Below, piece by piece: positions 61,960 through 64,000 of a stretch of DNA of 64,000 nucleotides (position 1 is its first letter; each line of letters opens with the position of its first letter). Below the pieces are notes generated by a model that was not told the origin of the DNA, did no database searches, and saw only the letters and a list, made by a program, of their open reading frames with translations. Both the position numbers and the translations under genes were made by a program. Origin of the DNA: Pseudomonas fluorescens (GTDB lineage: Bacteria > Pseudomonadota > Gammaproteobacteria > Pseudomonadales > Pseudomonadaceae); the NCBI RefSeq assembly GCF_902497855.1, contig NZ_CABVHU010000001.1:186001-250000 (forward strand), read 5' to 3'.

Positions 61960-62619
61960 TCAGTAAATCCCGGGAATCAACCGCCAGCTACGGCTGCAAT
62001 AAGCCTCGTATTCACTACCAAACTGCGCCCTCAACAGCGCTTCTTCAGCATGGATGCGCGCAATCAGCGGGACCATTGTCAGTGCGGTCAGCAACAGGCC
62101 GACACCGGAACGAAACGCCAGCGCCCAGCCCACGGCAGTGATCAACATCCCGAGGTAACTGGGGTTGCGCAGGTTGCGGTAGATCCCATCGGTGACCAGG
62201 CTATGCCCCGGTTGAATCGCTACCAGCCCACTGAAGCGTTTGCCCAGCACAAACACCGGCCACAGCCGCAGCGCACCGCCGATGATGAACAGCAGGGCGC
62301 CGAGCCAGCGAACACCCTCGCCACCGAAGGTCCAGAAATCGATCCGGTCGGTGTAGGCCGGCAAAAAACCGCTCAATATGCCGATCACCCCGAAGGCCGC
62401 AAGTACCCAGCGATTGGCCCGGTCTTCCCGTTCGCCGGAGCTCAGGTTGGCCTCGGTGAACAGTGACGCGATCGCCATCACCAGGGTTGCCAGCACCACG
62501 ACCACCAGCGGCGCATGGGAAAAAAACGCCGCAAATCCGCCCAGCCCCCACACCGCGAGCCCGAGGTAGGCGAGGGTGGCGACGAGGGCGAACAACGCCA
62601 GCCTGGCGGAGATTTTCAT
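61960..62619 (-). CDS. Isoprenylcysteine-carboxyl-methyltransferase-type membrane protein
   Basis: A 219-aa membrane protein with about five helices. The C-terminal part holds 'SLVTDGIYRNLRNPSYLGML', with the RNPxY element of the ICMT/PEMT family, and 'RIHAEEALLRAQFGSEYEAY', the conserved E-x-x-L...Y-x-x-Y segment. These enzymes methylate lipids or small molecules using SAM at the membrane. GGAGG just before ATG 62619 supports the start. It ends on the minus strand 64 bp downstream of the GlxA-type gene and may be cotranscribed with it. Confidence 0.85.
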   Translation of the reverse strand: MKISARLALFALVATLAYLGLAVWGLGGFAAFFSHAPLVVVVLATLVMAIASLFTEANLSSGEREDRANRWVLAAFGVIGILSGFLPAYTDRIDFWTFGGEGVRWLGALLFIIGGALRLWPVFVLGKRFSGLVAIQPGHSLVTDGIYRNLRNPSYLGMLITAVGWALAFRSGVGLLLTALTMVPLIARIHAEEALLRAQFGSEYEAYCSRSWRLIPGIY

Positions 62620-62682
62620 GACGGACCTCCCAAAGGACATACGACACAGTGTAGGAAATCCCAAGCAGACCCCAAGCAGCGC

Positions 62683-63630
62683 CTACGCAGCGTCGCCAGT
62701 CCGGGCATTGCGCCGAATCACCTGTGGCGGCTGGCCGAACGCCCGAAGGAACGCTTCGCGCATGCGCCGACGGTCGCTGAAGCCGGTCTCGACGGCAATC
62801 TGATCAAGATTCAGCCGTCCGCGTTCCAGCAACTGTCGGGCGGCTTCCAGGCGCAGGTTCTCGATGGCCTTGGCCGGCGACTGGCCGGTCTCGGCGCGAA
62901 AGGCCCGGCTGAATTGCCGAGGACTGAGGCGCGCCACGTCCGCCAGGTGCTCCACCGACAAGGCCTCGGCGAGGTGTTCCCGGGCGTAGCCCAGCACGGT
63001 CTGGATGCGGTCGGATTTCGGCTCCAGGTCCAGCAGTGCCGAGTGCTGCGACTGGCCGCCTGCACGGCGGTGGTACATCACCAGCTTCTGTGCCACGGAA
63101 CGGGCCAGTTCGGCGCCGTGATCCTTTTCCACCATGGCCAGCGCCAGGTCGATGCCGGCGGTCATTCCGGCCGACGTCCAGATCGAACCGTCGATGACGT
63201 AGATGCGGTCTTCTTCGACCTTGATCGACGGGAACCGCGCTTTCAATTCCCGAGCGTACGCCCAATGCGTGGTGGCCCGTCGACCGTCCAGCAAACCGGC
63301 CTGGGCCAGGACGAAGGCGCCGGAGCAGATCGAGGCCGTGCGGCGTGCGGTCTTGACGCTGGCGCGCAGGTAATTCAGTACACCCTCGGGCGCCTGCTGG
63401 AGGATGGCATCGCCGCCGACCACGATTACCGTATCGAACACCCGCTCGTCGAACGCCTCGGTGCCGACACTCAGGCCACCGGAGGCGCGTAGCGCATCGC
63501 CGTGCTCGGACAACACGCTGACCTCATAAAGCGCTTCGCCGGCGCTGAAGTTGGCGTATTCGAACACCGGCATGGCCGCCAGCGCCATGGACTGGAAACC
63601 TTCAAAAACGACAAACGCCACGCAAGTCAT
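62683..63630 (-). CDS. GlxA-type regulator (DJ-1/PfpI domain + AraC HTH)
   Basis: A 315-aa protein. The N-terminal ~180 residues are a DJ-1/PfpI-like domain: 'VAFVVFEGFQSMALAAMPVF' and the nucleophile elbow 'ASICSGAFVLAQAGLLDGRR' (Cys conserved), then 'TTHWAYARELKARFP'. The C-terminal AraC HTH has 'SVEHLADVARLSPRQFSRAF' and 'VETGFSDRRRMREAFLRAFG'. GlxA-family regulators control catabolic or stress genes in Pseudomonas. The start GAGGA/ATG 63630 is clear. It is divergent from the SDR starting at 63755 with 124 bp between, so that SDR is its likely target. Confidence 0.9.
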   Translation of the reverse strand: MTCVAFVVFEGFQSMALAAMPVFEYANFSAGEALYEVSVLSEHGDALRASGGLSVGTEAFDERVFDTVIVVGGDAILQQAPEGVLNYLRASVKTARRTASICSGAFVLAQAGLLDGRRATTHWAYARELKARFPSIKVEEDRIYVIDGSIWTSAGMTAGIDLALAMVEKDHGAELARSVAQKLVMYHRRAGGQSQHSALLDLEPKSDRIQTVLGYAREHLAEALSVEHLADVARLSPRQFSRAFRAETGQSPAKAIENLRLEAARQLLERGRLNLDQIAVETGFSDRRRMREAFLRAFGQPPQVIRRNARTGDAA

Positions 63631-63754
63631 CGCCAGTTCCTCAAAAGGTCATGTCCTGAAAACGTACTTTAAACGTCATTTGCGACGCGCGTCAGTCCAT
63701 TTATAACGGATCACACCCGGCGAATCTATCGCCTCACTGTGAAGGAAAATCGAC

Positions 63755-64000
63755 ATGGCCCTTTCATCCAAAGGCACCGCACTGGTCACTGGCGCATCAT
63801 CGGGCATCGGCGCAGTCTACGCCGAGCGTCTCGCCCGGCAGGGTTACGACCTGATTCTGGTCGCCCGCAGCCGGAGCAAATTGAACGCCCTCGCCAATCA
63901 GTTGAGCAACCAGACCGGCCGCACGGTGGAGGTGGTCATCGCCGATCTGAAAGACAAAGCCGACCTGCTGCGGGTTGAAGAGATACTGCGCCACGACGCG
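63755..64000 (+). CDS. SDR-family oxidoreductase, N-terminal part (cut by window end)
   Basis: The first 82 codons are visible. 'KGTALVTGASSGIGAVYAER' is the classical SDR TGxxxGIG cofactor motif, followed by 'GYDLILVARSRSKLNALANQ' (NADP-favouring Arg after strand 2) and 'VVIADLKDKADL'. The catalytic region lies beyond the window. RBS AAGGAAA is close to ATG 63755. It is divergent from the GlxA-type regulator. Confidence 0.85.
   Translation, partial: MALSSKGTALVTGASSGIGAVYAERLARQGYDLILVARSRSKLNALANQLSNQTGRTVEVVIADLKDKADLLRVEEILRHDA

Overview
The window looks like a chromosomal segment of a fluorescent-group Pseudomonas. The evidence is high GC, many Pseudomonas-style REP hairpins (arms such as GTAGGAGC...GGCTTGCC), ECF sigma/FecR/TonB-receptor triplets, a PaoABC-type aldehyde oxidoreductase, AzlCD, a VgrG/lipase/immunity cassette and many transporter-plus-regulator clusters. 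No tRNA, rRNA, CRISPR array, integrase or transposase was seen. The species assignment is an inference from gene content, not from a marker gene.

Layout. 1-900: end of a TPR protein and a 171-bp tandem duplication carrying REP pairs. 900-2060: RES/Xre toxin-antitoxin pair with a visible promoter and operator. 2160-5200: AraC regulator, DUF417 membrane protein, VapBC, SYLF lipoprotein-like protein. 5500-12075: a catabolic/uptake cluster (MFS, amidase, DUF2848, GntR/FCD, SDR, ABC permease-ATPase, binding protein) in which the transport genes are intact but four enzyme/regulator genes are broken by deletions. 12400-16600: secreted zinc-site protein, polyamine-binding protein, class III aminotransferase and LuxR regulator. 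16900-18041: AzlCD amino-acid exporter. 18300-18840: a 90-aa gene preceded by a strongly structured leader. 19149-20758: an AT-rich two-gene insert (sce7726-like plus T4-beta-like proteins) whose genes converge and overlap; this resembles an accessory or defence-type module.

20990-28435: MATE pump, then a T6SS cassette vgrG - PLD lipase - Sel1 lipoprotein with stop/start overlaps. 28663-35407: phosphoribosyltransferase, DUF218 protein, then MFS + AraC + SphA-like porin + serine hydrolase. 35623-40207: 2-hydroxycarboxylate transporter, LysR, and a leuC-leuD pair lacking leuB. 40409-44506: NAD(P)-binding protein, YceI, M15 peptidase, and an alpha/beta hydrolase.

44605-48722: Fur box, ECF sigma, FecR, hydroxamate-type TonB receptor. 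48737-53567: LysR and the Tat-exported paoABC operon. 53940-55587: GNAT and a SAM methyltransferase. 55662-59314: a second sigma/FecR/TonB-receptor set on the minus strand, whose FecR lacks its central domain. 59536-64000: cytochrome b + periplasmic molybdoenzyme, MXKDX-repeat protein, response regulator, isoprenylcysteine-type methyltransferase, GlxA-type regulator and the start of an SDR.

The best candidates for something undescribed are the structured leader at 18668-18736, the convergent sce7726/beta module, the domain-deleted FecR and the eroded amidase cluster.
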